DNA of 64,000 nucleotides from SKLM01 sp964450435 (lineage in GTDB: Bacteria; Chloroflexota; Anaerolineae; B4-G1). Shown here piece by piece: positions 46,193-54,008 of this stretch. The DNA lies in NCBI GenBank assembly GCA_964450435.1, contig CAYVCX010000008.1, positions 1 to 64,000 of the forward strand, read 5' to 3'. The notes beneath the pieces are model-generated. The model had not been told where the DNA came from, did not search any database, and saw only the letters and a program-made list of their open reading frames with translations. The position numbers and the translations under genes are program-made. How positions within the stretch are numbered: position 1 is the first letter of the stretch; every line of letters begins with the position of its first letter.

Positions 46193-47026
46193 CTATGATG
46201 GTGCATCCCCGCCTGACGGGCTCCAGGCACAAGTCCCAGCTTTCCCGGGCCAGTGTATCCCCTCCTGTGCCTGCCTGCCGGTGGTCTTGCCGCCTGCAGC
46301 TGCACTGTCCTTCTCCACGGGAGCCACTCTGTCACCCGGCCCGGTATCGGTGCGGTTCGGTGGTGTCATCCGCTCAAACACAGCCCGCCACCCTCGTTGG
46401 ATTCGGACCACGACGTCGGCGGCGGCTTCCAATGCAAGGGCAGCCTTCCCACCATCAGGGACTGAGGAGAGGCGCAGCAAGTCCCCCAAAGCCGAGTCCA
46501 TCGTCAGCGCCAGAGCAATCCTGGCGGGGGGTGTCGCCGACGATGGGAGAGCCTGCTCACCGTCGGGTCGATTCATCACATAGCTGACGACAGCCAGGAT
46601 CACCAGCAATGCCGTAAGCACGATGCCCACAATCAGCACCGTCTCCACACTCATCCAACGGGGAAGGGAGGATGACACGGGAATGTCGCGAGGACGAAAT
46701 CGGATGACCGTCAGATCATCGGCCGACTCGGCGGGCTCGGCCTGCCTCGCTGCCGGCAAGGCCTCGACGGCCAGCGGCCCTACGCCATCCACCTCGTTCT
46801 CATAACGATCCAGAGCCTCTTCCGTCGGCAGGTCAAGATGCCTGGCATAGATACGCAGGAATCCCCGCACTTGCACGTCACCGCCAGGGAAGGCAGCGAA
46901 ATCGCCGGCTTCCAGCAGCTCCAGGAACTGAGCTCGAATCCGGGTCGCTGCCTCTGCTTCCTCCAGCGTAGTTCCCTGAGCCTCACGTGCCTCTTGCAGC
47001 CACCGGCCGACCTTCTCCACCGTCAT
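46193..47026 (-). CDS. RodZ-like helix-turn-helix membrane protein
   Basis: From ATG 47026 (GTGAGGAG site) the product is 277 residues. Residues 1-75 form the Xre-type helix-turn-helix of RodZ: VGRWLQEAREAQGTTLEEAE ... TRIRAQFLELLEAGDFAAFP and VRGFLRIYARHLDL. A charged linker and one membrane helix (SVETVLIVGIVLTALLVILA) follow near residue 150. RodZ links MreB to the envelope. The outer C-terminal part is Pro/Gly/Ala-rich and I cannot match it to the usual RodZ beta domain, so it may be frameshifted or diverged near its end. It lies 31 bases after rplI. Confidence 0.75.
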   Translation of the reverse strand: MTVEKVGRWLQEAREAQGTTLEEAEAATRIRAQFLELLEAGDFAAFPGGDVQVRGFLRIYARHLDLPTEEALDRYENEVDGVGPLAVEALPAARQAEPAESADDLTVIRFRPRDIPVSSSLPRWMSVETVLIVGIVLTALLVILAVVSYVMNRPDGEQALPSSATPPARIALALTMDSALGDLLRLSSVPDGGKAALALEAAADVVVRIQRGWRAVFERMTPPNRTDTGPGDRVAPVEKDSAAAGGKTTGRQAQEGIHWPGKAGTCAWSPSGGDAPS

Positions 47027-47057
47027 CTCCTCACTGCCGCCCGCTTGACAACAGGGA

Positions 47058-47552
47058 CTACGAGGTGCTCTCTTCGGCAGGCTCGACATCCGCCGGCAAA
47101 CTGCCGCCCTCCGGCTTCACGACAACCCGGATCTGGGGCTCAATGTCCTCCATCAGGCGAACGGGAACAAAATGCTCCCCCACCTCTCGAATCGGCTCTG
47201 AAAGAGGGATGTCTCGCCTGTCGATCTCGACACCAACTTGCTCCTCAAGCGCTTCGGCGATATCGGCGTTGGTGATGGAGCCGTAGAGCTGACCTGTCTC
47301 CCCGGTCTTGACCTCGAAGGTGATCGTATGGGACGTCAAGCGACGGGCCAAGGCCTCCGAGCGCTTCTTCATCCTCTCGTGCTTGCGCGCCTGCACCTCT
47401 TGACGATGCTGGAAATCCTTCAACGCGCCCGGGGTGGCCCTCACGGCCATTCCCCGCGGGATCAAGTAATTCCGGGCGTAGCCGTCCGCTACTTCGTGAA
47501 CATCTCCTCTTTTGCCCAGGTTGGGCACGTCTTGTTTCAGTATGACTTTCAC
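47058..47552 (-). CDS. rplI: 50S ribosomal protein L9
   Basis: The 164-residue protein begins MKVILKQDVPNLGKRGDVHE and continues VADGYARNYLIPRGMA, the bL9 signature. The long connecting helix and C-terminal domain with TGQLYGSITNADIAEAL follow. A short acidic C-terminal extension makes it about 15 residues longer than usual. It follows tRNA-Leu on the same strand and probably shares the tRNA promoter. Confidence 0.95.
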   Translation of the reverse strand: MKVILKQDVPNLGKRGDVHEVADGYARNYLIPRGMAVRATPGALKDFQHRQEVQARKHERMKKRSEALARRLTSHTITFEVKTGETGQLYGSITNADIAEALEEQVGVEIDRRDIPLSEPIREVGEHFVPVRLMEDIEPQIRVVVKPEGGSLPADVEPAEESTS

Positions 47553-47599
47553 GGTAGCACCCCTTGAACGTGATCAAGCAACCAAAGCGTGGATGCAGG

Positions 47600-47683
47600 T
47601 AGGGCGGGTGGGATTCGAACCCACACGTCCTCTCAGACAGAGGATTTTAAGTCCCCGGCGTCTTCCTATTCCGCCACCGCCCC
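47600..47683 (-). tRNA. tRNA-Leu (anticodon UAA)
   Basis: Acceptor GGGGCGG pairs with CCGCCCU (one G-U pair), D region TGGCGGAAT, anticodon stem GGGGA/TCCTC with loop CTTAAAA, long variable arm, and T arm GTGGG-TTCGAAT-CCCAC. 84 bases including the discriminator A; CCA is not encoded. Confidence 0.93.
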
Positions 47684-47734
47684 GCATAGAGCGCGGGCAG
47701 CTTGATGCTGCCCGCAGTCGACGCCAACGAAAAG

Positions 47735-47806
47735 AGGCGGCGGCCGGATTCGAACCGGCGGATGGGACTTTTGCAGAGTCCTGCCTTGCCACTTGGCTAC
47801 GCCGCC
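47735..47806 (-). tRNA. tRNA-Cys (anticodon GCA)
   Basis: Acceptor GGCGGCG/CGCCGCC, anticodon stem GGACT/AGTCC with loop CTGCAAA, T arm GCCGG-TTCGAAT-CCGGC, discriminator U73 as required for CysRS. 72 bases; CCA not encoded. Confidence 0.95.
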
Positions 47807-47821
47807 TTGCTTCGCACCAAG

Positions 47822-47850
47822 ATTCTACCACATGTTGATGCGGTCTGCAA
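47822..47850 (-). promoter_or_regulatory. Promoter of the tRNA-Cys / tRNA-Leu / rplI unit
   Basis: Minus-strand TTGCAG (47850-47845), 17-base spacer, TAGAAT (47827-47822), 16 bases upstream of the tRNA-Cys 5' end. Confidence 0.75.
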
Positions 47851-48276
47851 GCAGTCGCTGCGAGGGTGTCGAATAATGGGCGATCAGCATCACCAATCTG
47901 CCCCATTATGCTCCTAGTCCCCGATTTTCAAGGCTCTCATTTTGCGATTGGTGGAGGGAATCGTGCACCGCCGTGAACAGGCGGTGCTGGGGGGGGGTGC
48001 CTGGCGGGGTGGGATCAGTCGTTCGAGGTGTTTTTTCAACACTCTCCGCTGCCGGTAATGACGAAGACCCACTACGCACCAGATTCCGATGACACTCCAG
48101 GTAGGCGAACTCGATGCCCTCACGCAGAGAGCAGGAGGAACGCCGACCGCGTACGCCTTCGGGCGAGAGACCGGGATCGAACCTGGCAAAGTCAGGAAAA
48201 GCGACCTCTCATCACCAGGACGTCAGGCGGCGCCAGGTGATGGCAGAAGACGGACGTCGGATAGGGCTGCGGTCGC

Positions 48277-48294
48277 CGATATTGTACAATATCG
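48277..48294. repeat. 18-bp perfect palindrome
   Basis: CGATATTGTACAATATCG is identical on both strands, the form of a dimeric repressor operator. The 9-base half-site recurs in the inverted repeat 126 bases away. Confidence 0.85.
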
Positions 48295-48419
48295 AATCAA
48301 AATCCGCCTCCGAGGTGGTGGGGAGAAGGGGCCAAAATACGGGCCTCTGGGGCGGGATCTACCCACAAACCAGCCATCTGAGGGCAGAAAGTGGGGCGCC
48401 GTCCCTGGATTCTGGTCAA

Positions 48420-48462
48420 CGATATTGTTTCTGCGCGGCATTTTTTCCCGGAAACAATATCG
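48420..48462. repeat. 12-bp inverted repeat sharing the palindrome half-site
   Basis: CGATATTGTTTC (48420-48431) and GAAACAATATCG (48451-48462) are perfect inverted repeats around a 19-base centre. Each begins with the same CGATATTGT as the palindrome at 48277. Confidence 0.85.
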
Positions 48463-48653
48463 GTGCGGCAGGCCAGAGCGCGGAATAGACTCCAGAGGTT
48501 GTCAATGTCCAGCAGCATTTCCGTGACCCAGAGCAGCATCGTGTGGAGCGAGTATTCCCTGTAGCCCAGTGTAGCCCAGTCTCGGCAACCCTTGAGATCT
48601 CTGCACTATCCCGCGGATGCCGGTAGGACAACGCGCCTGGGTCGAGTGCTGAT

Positions 48654-48682
48654 ATTATAGCGCAGGCGGGGGCGGTTGTAAA
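48654..48682 (-). promoter_or_regulatory. Strong minus-strand promoter with no known gene
   Basis: TTTACA (48682-48677), 17-base spacer, TATAAT (48659-48654). It points into the non-coding zone. Confidence 0.65.
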
Positions 48683-48689
48683 GAGGGGA

Positions 48690-48732
48690 AATTTGGGATA
48701 CCGTTTGGGAAATGGGTCAGGAATTTGGGATA
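48690..48732. repeat. Three direct TTTGGGA repeats upstream of the orphan promoter
   Basis: TTTGGGA occurs at 48692, 48704 and 48724; the outer two lie in an identical 11-mer AATTTGGGATA. They sit just upstream of the -35 of the minus-strand promoter, where activators bind. Confidence 0.6.
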
Positions 48733-48824
48733 TGGGAGGGCGATCTGCAAGTTGCGGATTCTATACTGCAGGCTCCAAGTAATGGATGGAGACAAGAGCG
48801 GGGGCGAGGGTGGAGATCGATTTG

Positions 48825-49235
48825 CCCGACCGGCTTCACCACGGGCGCGCCAGCCTTTGGCCCCAGCCCGTGTATGATCTGGCGCACACCGACACCGCTT
48901 GAGGATATGACACGGATGCCAGCGTCGCCTTGCGGCGGCAGGGGGAGGAGCGGGCCGGAATACGCAGCGGGCTCCCCTGCGGCGAGGTCTGTCTCCGTCT
49001 GCATGCCTACGTTTTCCAGACGCCGTGCCACCACTGATAGGCAGGCGTCCGCCTCGGATTTCGGCATCTGCCAGGGCAGAGGATTCAAGGCGATGGCTTC
49101 AAAGGCTGGAGATCTGCACCTCATCACGCGCAACAGCGAGATTCGAGCACGAAGCGCTCGGCAGACACCACCCGCGTGCAACAATACACACCGGGCAACC
49201 AGGGATCCATCTAGGGGAAACAGGATCGGATCCAC
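48825..49235 (-). pseudogene. Degenerate universal stress protein (UspA family)
   Basis: The frame reads VDPILFPLDGS at its start, the UspA opening strand, then LHAGGVCRALRARISLLRV. NPLPWQMPKSEADACLSVVA and RRLENVGMQTETDLAAGEPA follow, which match the middle of Chloroflexota-type Usp domains, and RVISSSGVGV lies where the family has a STHGRGG-type ATP loop. The glycine-rich GxxGx9G(S/T) loop is broken and no start codon stands at the domain edge. Both suggest decay. A diverged but living protein starting at 49295 cannot be excluded. Confidence 0.5.
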
Positions 49236-49720
49236 CCTGGCTCCCGTCGTGTCCCCGTGGGGCCGAGTCGAATGCATCGTTGATCGGCGCCCCATTCTTC
49301 GGCTTCACAGTTGCTTCCCGTTGGCCCCAGGCACAGATAACACTCATATCCGAGCGCCTGCGGCCCAACGATCGGTTCGCGTGGCAGCAGTATCGTGATA
49401 CCCCGTGAACCTCTGGTGCGAGTTGATGGGTAAGCAATCCTGTTCACCAACCAGTACATGAGACTGCGCGCAATTGATCAACAGGTGCGCCAATACTGGG
49501 AGAGTTCTGTCTCGCTTCATCCGTCACCAGAGAAGAAACCATCCCCTGGACAGCGGGTCTTGTCCCTATTGGGCCAGTTCGCGGGCGATACATCGGTGCG
49601 AACGAGTGCGTCGACCAGCAGGACAGTCATTGCGGCTAAAGCCCCAGATCCTCGACGTGGATCGGGTCGTGCCGGATGTACTGGACGCATGCCCCTACAA
49701 GGATTGCGATGGGGAGCATT
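49236..49720. other. Intergenic or decayed stretch, nothing recognised
   Basis: Short overlapping open frames on both strands, none with a recognisable domain. It lies between the Usp remnant and the radical SAM gene and has the look of eroded coding sequence. Confidence 0.35.
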
Positions 49721-50668
49721 TTACACCTCGCGCCTGTTGAGCCTTCTCAGGTAGAAGCGGTGGCCTGCGTACTCCGCCGCGACAAGCCGATCGTCGGCCA
49801 CCAGGCGACGGATCACGGCCCAATCCGCGTCTGACCGCGCCAGGAACTCGCGGATTGCGTCCTCCCGCATCGGATGGACCGCGGTGATGCTCAACAAATC
49901 CTCCTCGACGTCACCCGTGGAGGCGAACGCATTCCCCTCGTAGCCAATCAAAACCTCCACGTGATCCACGCGCTCGCCGATGATCTGATAGGCCCGGTTG
50001 ACCGTCCCCTCGTCGGGCCCGTGTGCCCACGGCTCGGCGGGCGGTCTGGTGGGGATCGCAACGTACGCCCGCTCCGGTTTCAAGCGGGCCATAAAGGCAG
50101 CCACCTCATTCAGCGCGACCTCGCCGTCGTTGATGCCGTTCACCAGCATCGTCTCCGTCGCCAGCATCCCCTCGTAATCGTCCGCGAAAGCCAGCATGTC
50201 ATCCTGGATCGCCCGCAGTTGGAGCCTCCGGTGCGGCCGATTGACCTGGCGCCAGATGTCCTCCGACGCGGCGTCGACTTTCAGGGACACCCAGTCAGCC
50301 TGCGCCAGCGCGTCCCTCACGTCCCGCCGCCAGACGAGCGAGCCGTTGCTGATGACCGCGGTCTTGATCCCCAGCGGTTGCAAAAGCTCGATCTCACGGC
50401 CCAGGTTTGCGTCGAGGGTCGGCTCCCCATCCGGGACGAAAGTGAGGTAGTCGATGGCCTCCCCTGCCTCCTTGGCCTGCTCGACCTTGGTTTGGACATC
50501 CCGTAGGACGCGCTCTGGCTCATAGAACGAACGACGCTCCACCTGCATTTTGATCGTTGGTCCCAGCTGGCAGTACGCACACGAATAGGTGCATATCTTG
50601 GGCGGGATGTTGTTTATGCCCAGGCTACGACCCAGGCGTCGCGATGGAACGGGCCCATAGGCGATCAT
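49721..50668 (-). CDS. Radical SAM protein (COG0731-like)
   Basis: The 315-residue protein opens YGPVPSRRLGRSLGINNIPP and has the cluster motif CTYSCAYCQLG (CxxxCxxC) near residues 28-35. FVPDGEPTLDANLG is the GEPT-type AdoMet contact, and VSLKVDAASEDIWRQVNRPH follows. This subgroup is related to archaeal tRNA-wyosine-type enzymes, but bacterial members have no agreed substrate. The C-terminal 70 residues look like a small winged helix (RRLVADDRLVAAEYAGHRFY). It lies 22 bases after the aminotransferase and may be co-transcribed with it. Confidence 0.82.
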   Translation of the reverse strand: MIAYGPVPSRRLGRSLGINNIPPKICTYSCAYCQLGPTIKMQVERRSFYEPERVLRDVQTKVEQAKEAGEAIDYLTFVPDGEPTLDANLGREIELLQPLGIKTAVISNGSLVWRRDVRDALAQADWVSLKVDAASEDIWRQVNRPHRRLQLRAIQDDMLAFADDYEGMLATETMLVNGINDGEVALNEVAAFMARLKPERAYVAIPTRPPAEPWAHGPDEGTVNRAYQIIGERVDHVEVLIGYEGNAFASTGDVEEDLLSITAVHPMREDAIREFLARSDADWAVIRRLVADDRLVAAEYAGHRFYLRRLNRREV

Positions 50669-50690
50669 ATTGTCAATTCCTCCCCAGAGG

Positions 50691-51710
50691 TCACTCGCCC
50701 TCCCCTATGATCTCTTCAAAGGCAACCAGAAACGCATCGTTCTCCTGCTGCGTACCGACTGTTACCCGGATGAATCCGGGCGGCAACTGGTTCGAGACGT
50801 CCGAGACCAGCACGCCTGCGTCCCTGAGTCGTCTAGCCATATCAAGGATGTCGCTTCGGACCAGCAGGAAGTTTGTGTGACTGGGGATGACGCGCGCGCC
50901 CGCGTCCCGCAGTGCCTCCCGCAGACGCTCCCTCTCCACCACCAGTCGCCCCACGGTATCCCGCGCGTAACCCGGGTCCTCCAGTGCTTCTATCCCCGCA
51001 TGCAGGCTGGACTGCGGAAGAAACGCGTAGAAACCGATGAACGCCTCCCGAAAGGCCTCTCCCACCACTGCGTACCCCACCCGGGCGCCCGCCAGGCTGA
51101 AGGCCTTGTCCAGCGTCCGCGTCACCGCCAGGTTGGTATACTCCTCCACCAGGTCGGCGAACGAGCCGTGTGGCCTTTCCTCGCCCCGCGCGCTCACCCG
51201 GGAGAAGTCGTGGTACGCCTCGTCGATCACCAGCAGGGTCTGCTCGCTCTGCAGCACCGCCCGGACCGTCTCGCGATCCAGCAGCACCTGGCCGGTGGGG
51301 TTGTTCGGGTTGTCGATGATGGCGAGGCACGGTCCTTCCAGCGCGCGCATCAGCACCTCCGGCTCCAGCGCGAACGTGGGTGGGCTCAGCCGCAGGCCGG
51401 TCCACCGCGCTGCAACCTGCCGCACCGTCTCCACGGTGGGAAGAAACGTCGGACTCACCGTGATCACCATCCGCTCTCCCCCGAAGGCGTGGATCATCTC
51501 CCGCAGCAGAAGGTCGGAGCCCGGTCCCATCACGAGCTGCTGCTCCGGAACCCCGGCGTAGTGCGCGAGCAGCCCTCGAAACCGGGCCAGATCCTCCGGA
51601 TCGGCGTACCGGTTCAGGCGAGACAATCCTCTCCCGGCCCCCGCGACGACGTGCGGCGGGGGAAGGGTGGTCACCTCGTTCCTGTCGAGCCGGATGGGCT
51701 GCTCTACCAT
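50691..51710 (-). CDS. HisC-like PLP-dependent aminotransferase (fold type I)
   Basis: From ATG 51710 (GGAGGT site, 4-base spacing) the product is 339 residues. It shows LDRNEVTTLPPP, MGPGSDLLLREMIHAF, IDNPNNPTGQVL and VIDEAYHDFS. The PLP lysine is in RTLDKAFSLAGARVGY, and a late Arg lies in GFIRVTVGTQQEND. It is close to histidinol-phosphate and related aminotransferases, but with no his genes nearby the substrate is open. The frame continues upstream without a stop into the C-terminal part of a broken NAD kinase, so a fusion protein could also be made. Confidence 0.8.
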   Translation of the reverse strand: MVEQPIRLDRNEVTTLPPPHVVAGAGRGLSRLNRYADPEDLARFRGLLAHYAGVPEQQLVMGPGSDLLLREMIHAFGGERMVITVSPTFLPTVETVRQVAARWTGLRLSPPTFALEPEVLMRALEGPCLAIIDNPNNPTGQVLLDRETVRAVLQSEQTLLVIDEAYHDFSRVSARGEERPHGSFADLVEEYTNLAVTRTLDKAFSLAGARVGYAVVGEAFREAFIGFYAFLPQSSLHAGIEALEDPGYARDTVGRLVVERERLREALRDAGARVIPSHTNFLLVRSDILDMARRLRDAGVLVSDVSNQLPPGFIRVTVGTQQENDAFLVAFEEIIGEGE

Positions 51711-52703
51711 ACTGACCTCCACCATCATCCATTCTCGGTAGCCGACCGTGACCTTGACGTACCCCGACACCGTCTCATCGAGGGTCGCGTCACCCGTATC
51801 CACGCGCAAGCACTCGAGCTTGTTCACCTTACGTCGGGCCCCCACGACGATCACGTTCTCCTTGCCCACCGCCCAGATCACCGTCGGCGTGAACTGCTTG
51901 CTCCCCCTTCCGAAGATGAACCCGTTGCCCCCGATGGGGGTCACGATGATCTTTCGCTTGCGGTGCTGCTCCAGAAGACGCAGGATGTCCTTTTCGTTCA
52001 CGTCCTCTCCCACGAGCGTTCCCTCGTGGACCGCGTCCAGCCCCAGAAGGGTGTTAGAGAGCTCCAGTTCTTCCGTGATGGCGCGCACCGTCGTGCCGGG
52101 TCCCAGCAGGTGGAGCGTCTGCGGATCCAGCTCCTCTACGATAGATCTGGCGATGTCCGCCTTGACCTGCTCGGAGGGTGCGCTGACGTCCGAGGCTGCC
52201 TTTGCGGGCTGGAGGGAGGTTCGCACCTCGGGCACCAGGAGCGTACCGTAGAGCCTGGAGGCCAGCCTGTCGTCCCGGAAGGCCGCCTCGTCGATGTCGA
52301 GCACCTCCTCCTCCGTCACCAGAGCCCCGGCGACGAAGGCGTCCACCATATCGGCCGTCGCCGCCCACGAAAACCAGCAACTCAACGCCCCGAGCCACCA
52401 TCGCCCGGGCGATGCGCTTCGTGTGCTGCGCCGAGGTCTCCTCGCCGATCTCCCCGATGACCGTGGCCGGTATGCCCATCTCCTGCAGGTGGAGGGCTCC
52501 CATCCGACCTAGCGCGGCGAGGAACGCCATCTCGTCCTTCCGCTCCAGGTGTGCCAGCATGTCCCGCGTCCTCCGGGGTGTGACCGGCTCGGCGCCCAGC
52601 TCCACGGCCCTCTCGTGCATCTCTCCGTCAGTCCCCTTGAGTCCAACGCTCCCCCCATGCCCGCCACGGGATTGACGATCAGGCCAGCGGTCCTTTTCTT
52701 CAT
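51711..52703 (-). pseudogene. Frameshifted and internally deleted ATP-NAD kinase family gene
   Basis: Three frames together spell one protein. Frame one is MKKRTAGLIVNPVAGMGG from ATG 52703. Frame two starts SVGLKGTDGEMHERAVELGA and runs to LLVFVGGDG. Frame three starts TADMVDAFVAGALVTEEEVL and runs to IIVTPIGGNGFIFGRG and YREWMMVEV. The first break is at a C6 run (52651-52656), the second near 52345. About 40 residues expected after GGDGTA, including the GIPAG substrate loop, are missing. The family (COG3199) phosphorylates NAD. Homopolymer error could explain the first break but not the deletion. Confidence 0.75.
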
Positions 52704-52911
52704 CCTGAACTCCCCCCCAGTAGCCATCGCCCCCGGGCGCCCCACGCAATAGGTCTCCTCTCGCCCTGCCCGTCGCTTGGGTCGCCTTCCTGCGCCGACC
52801 GATATGTCGCGCTCGACCTCACGTGCGTCGACCAGGTGCTCACCCAGTGCCCGGCGCGCCTCCTACCAATGTGTCCTCTCTTGCATCCCGAACCTTGACC
52901 ACGAGCCTTCC

Positions 52912-53230
52912 TTATGCCAGATAAGTCCCCCGGAAAGAGCCGACGCTCACGATGTGGTCACCCGCCTCGGAGACGGACTTGCCCAGCTGCAGGAAAATCT
53001 CCTTCCCCTCCGTGACCTCCAACGTCAGGCGCAAACCCGAGCACCCGCCGGCGAGGCGCACGCCGGATCATGCTCGCAGACGATGTCAATGAGCCTGCCG
53101 TCTTCGTCCACGACCGGAAGCCCTCGAAACCCGCGCGTCGGCACCAGGCCCCAAGGCGTCGCGAATTACTCTGTCTGGTGTTATTGTCACCGGTGGTGAA
53201 CTCATGCGATGGCGTACAAGCATCGGATTT
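52912..53230 (-). pseudogene. Decayed CBS-ACT domain protein
   Basis: On the minus strand one frame gives SSPPVTITPDRVIRDALG, a second gives GFRGLPVVDEDGRLIDIVCE, and a third gives LRLTLEVTEGKEIFLQLGK then AGDHIVSVGSFRGTYLA and a stop. The order CBS half, CBS half, ACT-like segment is that of AcuB-like CBS-ACT regulators, but only about 105 residues remain and at least two frame changes are needed. Such proteins bind adenosine ligands. The remnant cannot be functional as read. Confidence 0.65.
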
Positions 53231-53329
53231 GTCCCCTTATTGCCGCTACGTCGTTTGCCTCAGGGATGGTCGGACCCAGCCGGCACCGTGTGCTCCGCGC
53301 CTCTCTTGCTCGCCGTCCCTCGTTCTATC

Positions 53330-53566
53330 TCAGTCGCGTCGGCACGCACCGCCGGCAGAACACGGCGGCGCGTCACATCGTTCGTCGCGACCGCAGCAGG
53401 TCTGCCCCGTGACCCGAGCTGTCCGCCCGCTCAATACCGTGGGTGCGGAGAGCAGCTTCTTCAGCGACGCACTGCCGCACTCCGGACAGGTGACCGCGCC
53501 TCTCCTCCGCACCAGCGTTTCAAACGTCGTCCCACAGATGTCACAACGATATTCATAGATCGGCAT
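53330..53566 (-). CDS. FmdB-like zinc ribbon protein
   Basis: The 78-residue protein starts MPIYEYRCDICGTTFETLV and has VTCPECGSASLKKLLS, the paired CxxC knuckles of the FmdB/CxxC_CXXC_SSSS family, with a Cys-rich tail. ATG 53566 has a GAGGAGG site five bases upstream. FmdB proteins are putative regulators found near formate or formamide metabolism; function is unproven. It overlaps the OsmC-like gene by 14 bases. Confidence 0.85.
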   Translation of the reverse strand: MPIYEYRCDICGTTFETLVRRRGAVTCPECGSASLKKLLSAPTVLSGRTARVTGQTCCGRDERCDAPPCSAGGACRRD

Positions 53567-53942
53567 CGGTGCCTCCTCGCCCTCCTGCAAACTCGATGTC
53601 CAGCTCCGGCGGATGCAGCAGCGTATTGGGAAGCGTGGCGTGGCTTGCCACGGCAACCAGACGCCGCCTCATGCCCTCATCTGGTTCCGGGTCCAGATGG
53701 AGCGTCGCCCTCAGTACGCCTATGCGGCGCGCACCCGGAACCTCGTTGTACGCCATCTCCAGGCTCAGGTGTTCGACCGCCACGCCGTGCAGCCTGCACG
53801 AGTTCAGCACGAACTCCTCCACGGACGCGGCAAACGCCGCCGCAAAGAGTCCCGGCGCGTTTGTCGCTGTGCTTCCGCCCCCATCCTCCGGTGCTGCATC
53901 GACGACCACGGTATGCTCGTTCACCGTCGCCAGGAAGCGCAT
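53553..53942 (-). CDS. OsmC-like protein
   Basis: The 129-residue product shows GGGSTATNAPGLFAAAFAAS and EEFVLNSCRLHGV, then RATLHLDPEPDEGMRRRLV, consistent with an OsmC/YhfA-like fold. The usual first catalytic Cys of Ohr/OsmC is Ser here (AASVEEF), while the second (NSC) remains, so peroxidase activity is doubtful. A different frame just upstream (ATG 53991, strong ribosome site) encodes MTTEVVGVKLIVEHVDD, which would make a natural N-terminus. A frameshift may separate it from the body. Confidence 0.65.
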   Translation of the reverse strand: MRFLATVNEHTVVVDAAPEDGGGSTATNAPGLFAAAFAASVEEFVLNSCRLHGVAVEHLSLEMAYNEVPGARRIGVLRATLHLDPEPDEGMRRRLVAVASHATLPNTLLHPPELDIEFAGGRGGTDADL

Positions 53943-54008
53943 CGTCCACGTGTTCCACGATTAGCTTCACGCCGACCACCTCCGTGGTCATCTCCCCGCC
54001 CTGCCTAC

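Larger units (their letters stand above)
47851..48653. other. 800-base non-coding zone with hairpins and palindromes
   Basis: No gene could be assigned on either strand. It holds a perfect 8-bp hairpin (GCACCGCC/GGCGGTGC, 47965-47987), an 18-bp palindrome, a 12-bp inverted repeat and a tandem 10-mer (TGTAGCCCAG twice at 48560-48579). A good minus-strand promoter at 48654-48682 reads into it, so it may encode an untranslated RNA or be a decayed mobile element. Confidence 0.5.

Noticed and set aside
48160..48210. T-arm-like string resembling a tRNA-Sec or tmRNA 3' end
   Set aside because: The sequence around GGTTCGATCCCGG lacks a paired five-base T stem, an acceptor partner, a UCA anticodon loop and a tmRNA tag frame.
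48560..48579. Tandem 10-mer as a CRISPR or iteron start
   Set aside because: Only two copies with no spacers; no cas genes in the window.
49721..50668. Radical SAM gene as the missing AmmeMemoRadiSam enzyme
   Set aside because: Its opening PVPSRRLGRSLG and CTYSCAYC motif belong to the COG0731-like subgroup, and it is 20 kb from the A and B genes.
50670..52460. 596-residue open frame on the + strand
   Set aside because: It is antisense to the aminotransferase and NAD kinase frames, has a His/Pro/Arg-rich composition typical of GC-rich shadow frames, and matches no family.
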